The notes under the pieces are model-generated. The model saw nothing but the letters and a program-made list of their open reading frames with translations, was not told where the DNA came from and searched no databases. Position numbers and translations under genes: made by a program. A stretch of 39,744 nt of DNA from Bacteroidota bacterium (GTDB lineage Bacteria; Bacteroidota; Bacteroidia; UKL13-3), in NCBI GenBank assembly GCA_947459415.1, contig CANHDN010000008.1, positions 1 to 39,744 of the forward strand. Reading direction: 5' to 3'. This document shows positions 25,871 to 33,756 of the stretch, piece after piece; within the stretch, counting starts at the first letter, position 1; every line of letters begins with the position of its first letter.

Positions 25871-27604
25871 TTAAAAAAAATTAGTGAAGCCAAAATGAAT
25901 TTTAGCTTGTTGAAAAGCCATGGCATTATCAAGTTGCTTTCCTAAGGCATAATATAATGAAAAAACACCTGCACCTGTTTCAATGTTCATGCCTACCCCC
26001 GCTCCCCATGGATTATCCACTATAGGTTTTGCTAATACAGAATTTTCATACCATGCACCATTCCAAAAAATCATAAACCCGCTGTTTTGTTGAAACAAAT
26101 AACGTAATTCAAAGTTACCAATCAAGTATTTGTTTGCGAATATACTTTGTTCATCAAAACCCTTTAAGGTTTTTAATCCACCAATTCTAAATAACTCGTT
26201 CAAAAATAAATTTTGATTCATGATAAAGGCTGTATTAACCTGACTTAACAATACCCAATTCTTTTTTATTGGAATATAATACGAAACATTTCCTTGAAAT
26301 TTATATTGCATACTAAATAATTGAACAGAGTCATATATTTTAAACTCTCTGAGTTCATTCATGGGGATTATTTTCTTTGTTCCAGCTCCCAATTCAACAT
26401 TCAAAAGCAATCCCTTTCTAGGATTAAAAAAATAATCTAAAGTAGATTTCCTCACCGCCAAACCATACATATTATTCAGCACATCGTGGATTGCAGGTAA
26501 TTTATTATTTGTTTTTACAAATTGGGTATCAGCAATAAAGCTATTAATTATTTGATTCTGATAATAAAATTTCAGGTAATTAGCCCCTCCCATTCTGTAT
26601 TGAAGACCGATATCATTTATTAGCTCCAACCAAGTAGTATCAAATTTAGCCAACTTAAAGCTATAATCTAGCGCCATTCTTGTTTTTAAAAAGTATGGCC
26701 ATAGAAACTTAATTTGTAAATCTTGCGAATTATTTAAATATCCCCGATAGGTTAATTCAAAATTTTTACCCGAACCAAATAAGTTTGCCAATTTTAAATT
26801 CATATCACCTGTAAGTACCAACTTATTATTAATTTGACTGTTCGGAGCAAACCCAATCACCCCATCAAAACTAGAAGCCTTTCGATGATTAATATAAACA
26901 TAAGGCTTCGCTTTATTTCCATAAAAGTAAACACCCATTGGCCGTGCTACTTGCACATAAGGTAATTCACTTAAGCGGCTATCTAGTTTTTTAATTAAAT
27001 CTTCCTGATAAATCATGCCAGGCTTATAATTAGCAAACAATTGTAAAAAATCTTTATCTACCTTAGCTGTACCTCCAAAATCAATGCTATCAAAATAAAT
27101 TAAAGTGTTTTTATTTAAATGAATTCGAGCAGAAATATGAGAGGAATCTACTAAAATCGAATCAATGCCAATTTGAGCAAATGGATATCCGTTATTTTCT
27201 GCAAAATCTAAAATTGAATTCAATTGCCTACTTATCTGACTTATTTTTAAAAATTTGCCTTGCTTAATATTTAGCTGATTCCCGAACCATTCTATGGGAA
27301 CATTCCCTTTATTTAGTTGATTGATTTGATATATGCTACCTAAATTAAATTGAACGATGCAACTATCCGTACCTTTAGTCTGAATTATAAATTGTGTGCT
27401 TAAATAACCTAAATCATAACATTGAAAGCGAATATTTTGTATATAGTTAGCTAATGAATTAGTATCTATGAGTTGTTCTTCTCTATAAATTCTGCTCAGC
27501 TTATCATGATTAGGAATAAAGTTTGCTTTGACCCAATAATTACCCTGTGCAAACGCCTGTTGCATGAATAATAAGAGCACAAATACTTGGGTAATCTTTT
27601 TCAA
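25871..27604 (-). CDS. Omp85/BamA-like outer-membrane protein
   Basis: 577 residues: signal peptide 1-19 (ends QAFA), a periplasmic region to about 235 with POTRA-like repeats (IRFQCYDLGYLSTQF; LDFAENNGYPFAQIGID; LDSRLSELPYVQV), then a 16-strand-type barrel. LKGF at 480-483 sits where Omp85 proteins have the (V/L)RGF lid motif, in RIGGLKTLKGFDEQS. The last residue is Phe (GFTNFF), the usual outer-membrane insertion signal. Shorter than BamA (about 800), so closer in layout to TamA or surface-export relatives. The start is TTG at 27604, with two in-frame TAA codons immediately before it. Leads a likely unit with the DUF4271 gene and hemD. Cargo unknown. Confidence 0.85.
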   Translation of the reverse strand: MKKITQVFVLLLFMQQAFAQGNYWVKANFIPNHDKLSRIYREEQLIDTNSLANYIQNIRFQCYDLGYLSTQFIIQTKGTDSCIVQFNLGSIYQINQLNKGNVPIEWFGNQLNIKQGKFLKISQISRQLNSILDFAENNGYPFAQIGIDSILVDSSHISARIHLNKNTLIYFDSIDFGGTAKVDKDFLQLFANYKPGMIYQEDLIKKLDSRLSELPYVQVARPMGVYFYGNKAKPYVYINHRKASSFDGVIGFAPNSQINNKLVLTGDMNLKLANLFGSGKNFELTYRGYLNNSQDLQIKFLWPYFLKTRMALDYSFKLAKFDTTWLELINDIGLQYRMGGANYLKFYYQNQIINSFIADTQFVKTNNKLPAIHDVLNNMYGLAVRKSTLDYFFNPRKGLLLNVELGAGTKKIIPMNELREFKIYDSVQLFSMQYKFQGNVSYYIPIKKNWVLLSQVNTAFIMNQNLFLNELFRIGGLKTLKGFDEQSIFANKYLIGNFELRYLFQQNSGFMIFWNGAWYENSVLAKPIVDNPWGAGVGMNIETGAGVFSLYYALGKQLDNAMAFQQAKIHFGFTNFF

Positions 27605-27619
27605 TTATTAAAGAAACGT

Positions 27620-27650
27620 TTTGTAAACTGCTTAATTGCCCCTTTCTTCG
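27620..27650 (+). promoter_or_regulatory. Possible promoter of hemW
   Basis: TTTG at 27620-27623, 19 bases, TTTCTTCG at 27643-27650. The -7 box has two mismatches. If real, transcription would begin near 27657, which would favour the second ATG (27661) as the hemW start. Confidence 0.3.
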
Positions 27651-27660
27651 TATGGTAGCT

Positions 27661-28788
27661 ATGGCTGGAATTTATATTCATATCCCTTTTTGTAAACAAG
27701 CATGTTTTTATTGCAACTTTCATTTTAGCACTGTTCTTTCATACAAAGAAAAGCTTGTGAAAGCAATTGCAAAAGAACTATTTTTAAGAAAAGACTTCTT
27801 AGCAGAACAACCAATACAATCTATTTACCTGGGTGGTGGCACTCCTAGTTTATTAAATTCAAATGAGTTAGATTTAATTCTAAATACACTTTATAAAGAA
27901 TTTGATTTGTCTGCCGTTAAAGAATTTACCATAGAGGCAAACCCAGACGATCTTGATTCAGATCATTTAAATTATTTAAAACAGACCCCAATTAATAGGC
28001 TCAGCATAGGCATCCAAAGTTTTAATGATGCTGATTTAAAATATATGAACAGAGCCCATAAAGCATCGGAAGCCATAAACTGTATAAAAAAAGCACAAGA
28101 TATAGGGCTCAGTGAAATAAGCATTGATTTGATTTATGGTATTCCGGGCATGTCATTAGAAAAATGGCAAGATAATTTAGCAACTGCTTTTTCATTACAA
28201 ATTCAGCATCTCTCTAGTTACTGCCTTACTATTGAACCTAAAACTGTTTTTGGAAATATGGCAGCCAAAAATACCCTTGTTTTAAGCACCGAAGAAGAGA
28301 GCGAGAAGCAATTTTTAAGTTTGATAGAAAAAGCAGCCCAAGCTGGATTTGAGCAATATGAAATTTCCAATTTTGCAAAAAATAATGCCTATGCCCTTCA
28401 CAATACGCAATATTGGAAAGGATCGCCATACTTAGGTGTAGGGCCCGGCGCACACAGTTACAGAAACAATGAAAGAAGTTGGAATATTTCTAATAACCAA
28501 CAGTATATGCAATCTATTGAAAAATCAATATTGCCATTAGAAAGTGAGAGACTCAGTAAAGATAATCAATATAATGAATGGGTTATGACCGGACTGAGGA
28601 CCATTTGGGGTTTAAACCTATCAGAAGGCACTGAGAAATTTGGTTCAGACCGAATTGACTATCTGCAAAAACAGCTGCAGGCTTATGTAGATAGAAAACA
28701 GGTATATTATTTAAATAATTGCTTTTATATTGCAGAACATGCTAGATTTTTGGCAGATGGTATTGCTGCTGCCGCTTTTATGGTTTAA
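27661..28788 (+). CDS. hemW: Radical SAM heme chaperone HemW
   Basis: 375 residues from the chosen ATG at 27661 (MAGIYIHIPF); an ATG three codons earlier (27652) is possible. The radical-SAM cluster motif is CKQACFYC with Cys11, Cys15 and Cys18. The fourth Cys seen in true coproporphyrinogen dehydrogenase HemN (CxxxCxxCxC) is absent, so this is HemW, which delivers heme, rather than HemN. Other markers: SIYLGGGTPSLL near 54-65, FTIEANPDDL near 90-99, NRLSIGIQSF near 112-121, DLIYGIPGMS near 155-164, LGVGPGAHSYRN near 259-270. It overlaps the next convergent gene by 11 bases. Confidence 0.94.
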   Translation: MAGIYIHIPFCKQACFYCNFHFSTVLSYKEKLVKAIAKELFLRKDFLAEQPIQSIYLGGGTPSLLNSNELDLILNTLYKEFDLSAVKEFTIEANPDDLDSDHLNYLKQTPINRLSIGIQSFNDADLKYMNRAHKASEAINCIKKAQDIGLSEISIDLIYGIPGMSLEKWQDNLATAFSLQIQHLSSYCLTIEPKTVFGNMAAKNTLVLSTEEESEKQFLSLIEKAAQAGFEQYEISNFAKNNAYALHNTQYWKGSPYLGVGPGAHSYRNNERSWNISNNQQYMQSIEKSILPLESERLSKDNQYNEWVMTGLRTIWGLNLSEGTEKFGSDRIDYLQKQLQAYVDRKQVYYLNNCFYIAEHARFLADGIAAAAFMV

Positions 28789-29677
28789 GTATAAATGCCT
28801 TTTTAAAGCTCAAGCTATCATATTCATTGGCTAAATGTAAAACCGCGTATTTACCATGATTACTTAGGCTTAATCGGTTTACAGGTTCATCTAATTGCTT
28901 TTCATAAACCAACATCCCCAGTGAATCTATGAGCAGAAAGGAGGCTTGGGCCTGAATAGCAGGCGACAAAGCTAATACAGCTAATTGTTTGTAGTTGGTA
29001 TTTACGGCAATATACATTTGATGAATGGGAAAGGTATTACAAGGAATGGAGAATGAAAATCCATTTCGATTATTCATAAAATTAATTTTATTTCCATCTG
29101 CCTGAACCAATAATGAATCGAATAATTGGGTAGGTATGGCAGGTAAAAAATGAGCAGAAGAATCAGGAAATTCATTCAACTCCTCCACCCTATTTTGATG
29201 AGTAACCTGAATCAATGGGGCTTTTGTTTCAGCCACTTGATACAAGGCAATTGTCTGATAAAAAGGCTTAATTAAAAGGGTAAATAACAGATATGGAGCT
29301 ATAATAAACAAACTGTAGTTCATTAATTGAAATACATAATCTTTGGCCACTTTATTGGCTGTTAAAAACATCATCCAACCAATAAATGCACCAAAGAATG
29401 TAGCCAACAATGTGATAGGAATGAACCACCAGAAACTGCTAAATAAATCATTTTCTAAATGTAAAAACTGACTTAAAGCATGCAATAACACATATGAAAT
29501 GGCAGTAATACAATAAAAAACAAAAGCATAAAATAATATTCCATATGATTTAATGGAGGCTTTTTTTTGAAATTTAACCTTTAATAAAAAATACAAAAAA
29601 AGCATACTAAGTAATGAAATACTCAGCCACAGAACATTAATTTCTTTTAGAATTTGGATTAAAAAATTGGAAATCAT
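28778..29677 (-). CDS. Membrane protein of unknown function, four TM helices plus soluble tail
   Basis: 299 residues, family not recognised. Four TM helices at about 13-31, 45-66, 83-104 and 119-139, then about 155 residues outside the membrane. The tail is strand-rich, with two similar blocks, YKQLAVLALSP...FLLIDSLGMLVYEKQL and GKYAVLHLAN...FKKAFILKP. These look like beta-propeller blades, but there are too few for a full propeller. The tail's side of the membrane is not clear from sequence. ATG at 29677, 99 bases downstream of the ABC permease gene. Its last 11 bases overlap the hemW 3' end. Confidence 0.7.
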   Translation of the reverse strand: MISNFLIQILKEINVLWLSISLLSMLFLYFLLKVKFQKKASIKSYGILFYAFVFYCITAISYVLLHALSQFLHLENDLFSSFWWFIPITLLATFFGAFIGWMMFLTANKVAKDYVFQLMNYSLFIIAPYLLFTLLIKPFYQTIALYQVAETKAPLIQVTHQNRVEELNEFPDSSAHFLPAIPTQLFDSLLVQADGNKINFMNNRNGFSFSIPCNTFPIHQMYIAVNTNYKQLAVLALSPAIQAQASFLLIDSLGMLVYEKQLDEPVNRLSLSNHGKYAVLHLANEYDSLSFKKAFILKP

Positions 29678-29776
29678 TTACTACTTGAATGAGTTGATTA
29701 ATTTAATAAAAATATTAATTTGACAGATTAGTTTTACCATGATGGATCATATGAATGAAAAGTTTTGTGCCTCCTA

Positions 29777-31009
29777 CTATTCAAATCTTAATGCTTCAAT
29801 TGGATCTAATTTACTTGCCTTAATGGCAGGATAAATACCACTCGCCAAACCAACCAAAAAGCAAAGGGCGAGGCCACTAAACATCCAAAGCCAAGGAATA
29901 ATAAAACCAACACCCACCAAAGATGTTACTATGTTTCCAATGATGATTCCAAATATGATTCCGCCAATACCACCCAGCTGACAAATCACAATTGCTTCAA
30001 ATAAAAACTGTCTTCTAATAACCTTTTGTGTAGCTCCAATGGCTTTTCTAATGCCAATTTCCCTTGTTCTTTCAGATACAGAAACCAACATAATATTCAT
30101 TAATCCAATTGCAGCACCTAGCAAAGTAATAAACCCAATTACAGTTGCTGCAGCAGTAACATATGCCAAATTACTAATTAATTCTTTGGCAATATTATCC
30201 GATTTGTAGACATTAAAATTTAAATCAGATTGTAAGCTTAACTTTCTAATTCTCCTAAACAAACTTGTAGCTTCATCTACGGCAAAATCAATATTATTTA
30301 CATCATTTACAGCAACAGTGATAACTGCGCTCATATTCGGCATTGAAAAGGTTTGATAGGCATTCTGAATAGGTACAATAACAATTCTATCGCCACCAAA
30401 ACCCATGCTAGATCCTTTTGAATGGAGGACACCTGCTACCCTATATTTGGCAGCACCAATAAATACACTCTCTCCTATTGGATTTTTAGAAGGAAATAGT
30501 TTATCCTTTATTTCTGAACCCAAGATAACCATATTAGATGCAGAACTTAATTCCTTTTCTGTAAAATTTCTTCCAGTAGCAAGCTCATATCCAGCAACCT
30601 TGAGGTAATTAAAATCACCGCCCATTATCATAATATTGGGATCAGTTTTAATATTATTATACTTTACCGTACTATTAAAACCAGCATTAATAGAGGAAGA
30701 AATAGTTGCCGGGAACTTAAATTCTGCCTCAAACTTATCTGCTTCTGATTTTGAAATTGGCTTAAACCTCTGTGGTCCTTTTCCACCGCCAGAAAAACGT
30801 ATATTCTGACCACGATTTTTAATTGTAAAAGTATTTGCCCCCATACTTGAAAAAGAAGTATTGATTCCGGCTTTAATACCATCAATGGCCGTTAAAATGC
30901 CCACCAATGCCATTATTCCTATAGAAATAATCAATGCCGTGATGGTGGCTCGCAATTTATTTCCTTTGATGGAATTAAAGGCTATATTTAAATTCTCTTG
31001 GAGGGTCAT
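29777..31009 (-). CDS. MacB/FtsX-type ABC transporter permease
   Basis: 410 residues. TM1 is at about 23-42, followed by a MacB-like periplasmic core domain (about 45-270: SMGANTFTIKNRG, LGSEIKDKLFPSKNPIGESVFI, YRVAGVL), then three TM helices (about 280-305, 335-360, 375-397). The cytosolic loop SERTREIGIRKAIGATQ near 311-327 and the C-terminal IYPAIKASKLDPIEALRFE are standard for this class. Such permeases use energy from an ATPase for mechanotransmission or lipoprotein/peptide export. No ATPase gene is next to it in the window, so the partner must be encoded elsewhere. The ATG at 31009 is 7 bases after the IscA-like gene's stop. Confidence 0.92.
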   Translation of the reverse strand: MTLQENLNIAFNSIKGNKLRATITALIISIGIMALVGILTAIDGIKAGINTSFSSMGANTFTIKNRGQNIRFSGGGKGPQRFKPISKSEADKFEAEFKFPATISSSINAGFNSTVKYNNIKTDPNIMIMGGDFNYLKVAGYELATGRNFTEKELSSASNMVILGSEIKDKLFPSKNPIGESVFIGAAKYRVAGVLHSKGSSMGFGGDRIVIVPIQNAYQTFSMPNMSAVITVAVNDVNNIDFAVDEATSLFRRIRKLSLQSDLNFNVYKSDNIAKELISNLAYVTAAATVIGFITLLGAAIGLMNIMLVSVSERTREIGIRKAIGATQKVIRRQFLFEAIVICQLGGIGGIIFGIIIGNIVTSLVGVGFIIPWLWMFSGLALCFLVGLASGIYPAIKASKLDPIEALRFE

Positions 31010-31016
31010 GTTATTG

Positions 31017-31313
31017 CTATTGCCTTACTTTTTCTAGGAACTTAAATCCTTTTCTACCATCAATATCCTGATAATCTATTATCATTCCTGCAAAAAAGAA
31101 AATCTGACCAGCATGATAGATCACATCAATACCATCTATATGAGCTAGCCTATCTTTTTCGCCTTTTTCATCAAAACCAATTAACAAGCCTTTATCTTGT
31201 GAGTTTTTTTGTCTTATTCCCACGCGCAATGCAAAGCCTTCTGGTATTTGAAGAGTTTCCTTATATTGAGCGATAGCCTCTTTAGCTGCTGGTGTAAATT
31301 CTATCATATTCAT
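31017..31313 (-). CDS. IscA/HesB-fold protein lacking all cysteines
   Basis: 98 residues. The IscA/HesB pattern is plain: MIEFTPAAKEAIAQY at 3-17, GFALRVGIRQ near 26-35, and GMIIDYQDIDGRKGFKFLEK near 76-95, which aligns with the GxxIDYxxxLxGxGFxF block of IscA. But IscA's three Fe-S ligands (one after RVGVRGG and the C-terminal CxC) are missing: there is no Cys anywhere, and the tail ends where CGCG would be. So it should not bind a cluster in the usual way. It begins the unit with the ABC permease (7-base gap). ATG at 31313; Met3 is an alternative. Confidence 0.85.
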   Translation of the reverse strand: MNMIEFTPAAKEAIAQYKETLQIPEGFALRVGIRQKNSQDKGLLIGFDEKGEKDRLAHIDGIDVIYHAGQIFFFAGMIIDYQDIDGRKGFKFLEKVRQ

Positions 31314-31383
31314 TGGGCTGCAAGTTAATCAATAAAATAAAATTGTACATTCCATTTTTGATTCATTAATTTTCGCAAAAAAA

Positions 31384-32433
31384 ATGCTCGATTTTTCCCT
31401 CGTTAGTTTAAAAACTGTATCTGTTCATCAAACTGGTAATAAAACCAATGGTGAACCTCTTATTATCTCTAAAGCACCGATTGTAAATTTAGACGAAAAT
31501 CTAGAAAATATCTTATTAAAATATTTTCTTAAACCTTTTCATCAGCCAACCTACTACCACCTTACCTTTAGTAATGATGACCATGAATTAAACCCTGTTT
31601 ACCATTATGCAACGCAATGCTTTAGCCAATCAGACAGCTTCCATATTCAAAGTATTCATTTAGCTAAACATTTATATGAAACTGCTTTACATCAAAATAT
31701 AAAACCTGGAGACCTATATATTGCGCAGTTTAATGATATCCAATTCGAAGGAAAATTAGTGGATTGCATTGGCCTCTTTAAAGCTGAAACAAAGGACCAC
31801 TTTATTAAAATGCAAAGAAATGGATCAAATTTTGACGTTCATTTTGAAGCTGGAACACCAGTGGACAAATTAGATAAAGGTTGTTTAATACTAAATATAG
31901 AAGGCGAAAAAGGATTTAAAGTATGCGTAGTTGATAAATTAAACAAATCTGCAGAAGCCTTATATTGGAGAGATCAATTTTTAAAAATTAAACCTTGTGC
32001 AGATAATTACCATTTTACAGAAAACTTCTTGAGCCTAACTAAAGAATTTGTAACCAAACAAATTACTGAAGAATATGAGGTAAGTAAAGCAGATCAAATT
32101 GATTTGTTGAATAGATCTGTTAGTTATTTTAAAGATCATGAAAAATTTAACCAGAAAGAATTTTCTAAGGAGGTTTTTGGAGACCATGAAGGCCTGATTA
32201 CCTCCTTTAAAGACTTTAAGAACCAAGCAGAAGTGGAATATGAAATGGAATTGAAAGATGGATTTGATATTTCGGATCAGGCTGTGAAAAAGCAAGCCAG
32301 AATTTTTAAAAGCGTGCTTAAATTGGATAAAAATTTTCATATATACATTCATGGAAATAAAAATTTAATAGAAAAAGGGACCGACCCAGATGGTAGGAAA
32401 TTTTACAAAATTTATTTTACAGAAGAGACCTAA
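31384..32433 (+). CDS. Nucleoid-associated protein, NdpA/YejK (NA37) family
   Basis: 349 residues; matches the 37-kDa nucleoid-associated protein family (PF04245). Family-like stretches: LAKHLYETALHQNIKPGDLYIAQFND near 96-121 (near the E. coli YejK form), and YFKDHEKFNQKEFSKEVFGD near 244-263. The C-terminal GTDPDGRKFYKIYFTEE fits the usual ending. E. coli YejK binds DNA loosely; the role in Bacteroidetes is not known. ATG at 31384. Five bases after its stop comes the pseudouridine synthase, so they may share a transcript. AATTTTCG ends 5 bases before the ATG, which could be a weak promoter with a very short leader. Confidence 0.85.
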   Translation: MLDFSLVSLKTVSVHQTGNKTNGEPLIISKAPIVNLDENLENILLKYFLKPFHQPTYYHLTFSNDDHELNPVYHYATQCFSQSDSFHIQSIHLAKHLYETALHQNIKPGDLYIAQFNDIQFEGKLVDCIGLFKAETKDHFIKMQRNGSNFDVHFEAGTPVDKLDKGCLILNIEGEKGFKVCVVDKLNKSAEALYWRDQFLKIKPCADNYHFTENFLSLTKEFVTKQITEEYEVSKADQIDLLNRSVSYFKDHEKFNQKEFSKEVFGDHEGLITSFKDFKNQAEVEYEMELKDGFDISDQAVKKQARIFKSVLKLDKNFHIYIHGNKNLIEKGTDPDGRKFYKIYFTEET

Positions 32434-32438
32434 GCATT

Positions 32439-33140
32439 TTGAACTCCAGAAATAGAATTATTTACCTGCTTGTTAAACATGGTAAAATAAGCAAAAAAGA
32501 AGCTCTTCTGGCTTTAGCTGATGGGCAGGTAAGATTAAACAATCAGGTATCTTATGAAAATGAACTGGTAGGTCAGTATGATAGTTTATTTATAAATAAT
32601 AACTGTTTAATTAATGGACAACGATTTGTATATCAAAAGCTTTACAAACCTGTTGGCATAGAATGCACTTTACAACATAGCATCCCCAACTCCCTTTCTC
32701 ATTTTTTGAACCTAGAATTTTCAGATTTATTTCATATAGGAAGATTAGATAAAAACTCAGAAGGATTAATCATTTTGACTAATGATGGGCATATATGCAA
32801 CAAAGTAATACATCCACAAAAGCATATTAAAAAAGAATACATCGTAAAATTAGAATCTAACATAAACCATGAATTTAAGGAGAAAATGGAAAATGGTGTT
32901 TCCATTTTAGGTACGCAAACGCTTCCTTGTGAACTAGAAATTATTGACAAAACAACCTGTAAAATTACTTTAATACAAGGCTTAAATAGACAAATAAGAA
33001 GAATGTGTTTTGAATTAGGTAATTATGTAGTCTCATTAAAGCGCATTTCGATTGGTGAAATTAGATTGGATCATTTAAATCCTGGAGAATTAAAGCCATT
33101 GGATCAAACAGAAATTGATTGGTTAAGAAATTTGCCTTGA
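32439..33140 (+). CDS. rRNA pseudouridine synthase, RluF/RluB/RsuA family
   Basis: 233 residues. An S4 RNA-binding domain is at about 3-50 (IIYLLVKHGKISKKEALLALADGQVRLN), followed by the catalytic domain. The active-site motif is GRLDKNSEGLIILTNDG with Asp104, preceded by KPVGIECT near 70-77, and LNRQIRRMCFELG follows near 182-194. These features fit the RsuA/RluB/RluE/RluF group; the S4 domain and the NRQIRRMCF form suggest RluF (23S rRNA) most. The start is TTG at 32439, 5 bases after the upstream stop; no in-frame ATG is near and the S4 domain begins at once. A promoter for the next gene lies over its last codons. Confidence 0.87.
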   Translation: MNSRNRIIYLLVKHGKISKKEALLALADGQVRLNNQVSYENELVGQYDSLFINNNCLINGQRFVYQKLYKPVGIECTLQHSIPNSLSHFLNLEFSDLFHIGRLDKNSEGLIILTNDGHICNKVIHPQKHIKKEYIVKLESNINHEFKEKMENGVSILGTQTLPCELEIIDKTTCKITLIQGLNRQIRRMCFELGNYVVSLKRISIGEIRLDHLNPGELKPLDQTEIDWLRNLP

Positions 33141-33166
33141 CCTTTGAATTAAATTGGCTATGTTTG
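33137..33166 (+). promoter_or_regulatory. Promoter of the DUF2911 gene
   Basis: TTG at 33137-33139 (overlapping the RluF-like stop), 19 bases, TATGTTTG at 33159-33166; full consensus, 18 bases before the ATG at 33185. Confidence 0.65.
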
Positions 33167-33184
33167 ATATTAAATAAATAGTAA

Positions 33185-33739
33185 ATGATCAAAAAAATAT
33201 TGCTAATCGCTTCAATTGTTATCATAGGATTGTTATTATTTTTTAATTGGTTTAAGAAAGATACCAAAAAACATAGTCCTCCTGCCACCGCAACATACAT
33301 AAATGGTGATTTACGAATAGAAGTAAATTATTGTAAACCGGCTGCCAAAGGAAGAATCATATTTGGAGAGGAAGAAGCCGGAGCCCTGCAACCATATGGA
33401 AAATACTGGCGTTTAGGAGCCAATGAGGCAAGCACATTTGAAAATAATCAAAGTATTTGGTTTAATGACAAAGAATTAGCCGCTGGCAAATATGCCATTT
33501 ATGCCTATCCAGGACCTGATAAATGGGTGATTGCAGTAAATAAAGATTGGGATAGATGGGGAGCCCAAGAACCAGACCTAAGTCTTGAATTATTAAGAAC
33601 GGAAGTAACCGCAAACAATCAGGCTAACTTTCAAGAATTATTTGATATCAGTTTTAGTGAACCTGATAGTAGTGGAAATACCAAAATGATTCTTCACTGG
33701 GACAAAGAATTGATTCAGATTCCTTTAAGAAAAAAGTAA
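33185..33739 (+). CDS. DUF2911 protein with N-terminal membrane anchor
   Basis: 184 residues. One TM helix or uncleaved signal at 4-22 (KKILLIASIVIIGLLLFFN) and then a single soluble domain (about 35-184). Domain markers of DUF2911: VNYCKPAAKGRIIFGE near 48-63, PYGKYWRLGANEAST near 70-84, AGKYAIYAYPGPDKWVIAVNK with the strands after it. Function unknown; usually extracytoplasmic in Bacteroidetes. No lipobox. Own promoter at 33137-33166. It converges on the glycosyltransferase with only 17 bases between stops. Confidence 0.87.
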   Translation: MIKKILLIASIVIIGLLLFFNWFKKDTKKHSPPATATYINGDLRIEVNYCKPAAKGRIIFGEEEAGALQPYGKYWRLGANEASTFENNQSIWFNDKELAAGKYAIYAYPGPDKWVIAVNKDWDRWGAQEPDLSLELLRTEVTANNQANFQELFDISFSEPDSSGNTKMILHWDKELIQIPLRKK

Positions 33740-33756
33740 AGCAATATGGTTTGTAT

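Noticed and set aside
29740-29751. Small palindrome ATGATGGATCAT upstream of the unknown membrane protein gene
   Set aside because: Five-base arms only; expected by chance.
32035-32352. Minus-strand 105-codon frame inside the NdpA-like gene
   Set aside because: Phe/Lys-rich low-complexity translation typical of an antisense frame in AT-rich DNA.
33061-33300. Minus-strand 79-codon frame over the RluF-like end and DUF2911 start
   Set aside because: Crosses two real genes and a strong promoter on the other strand.
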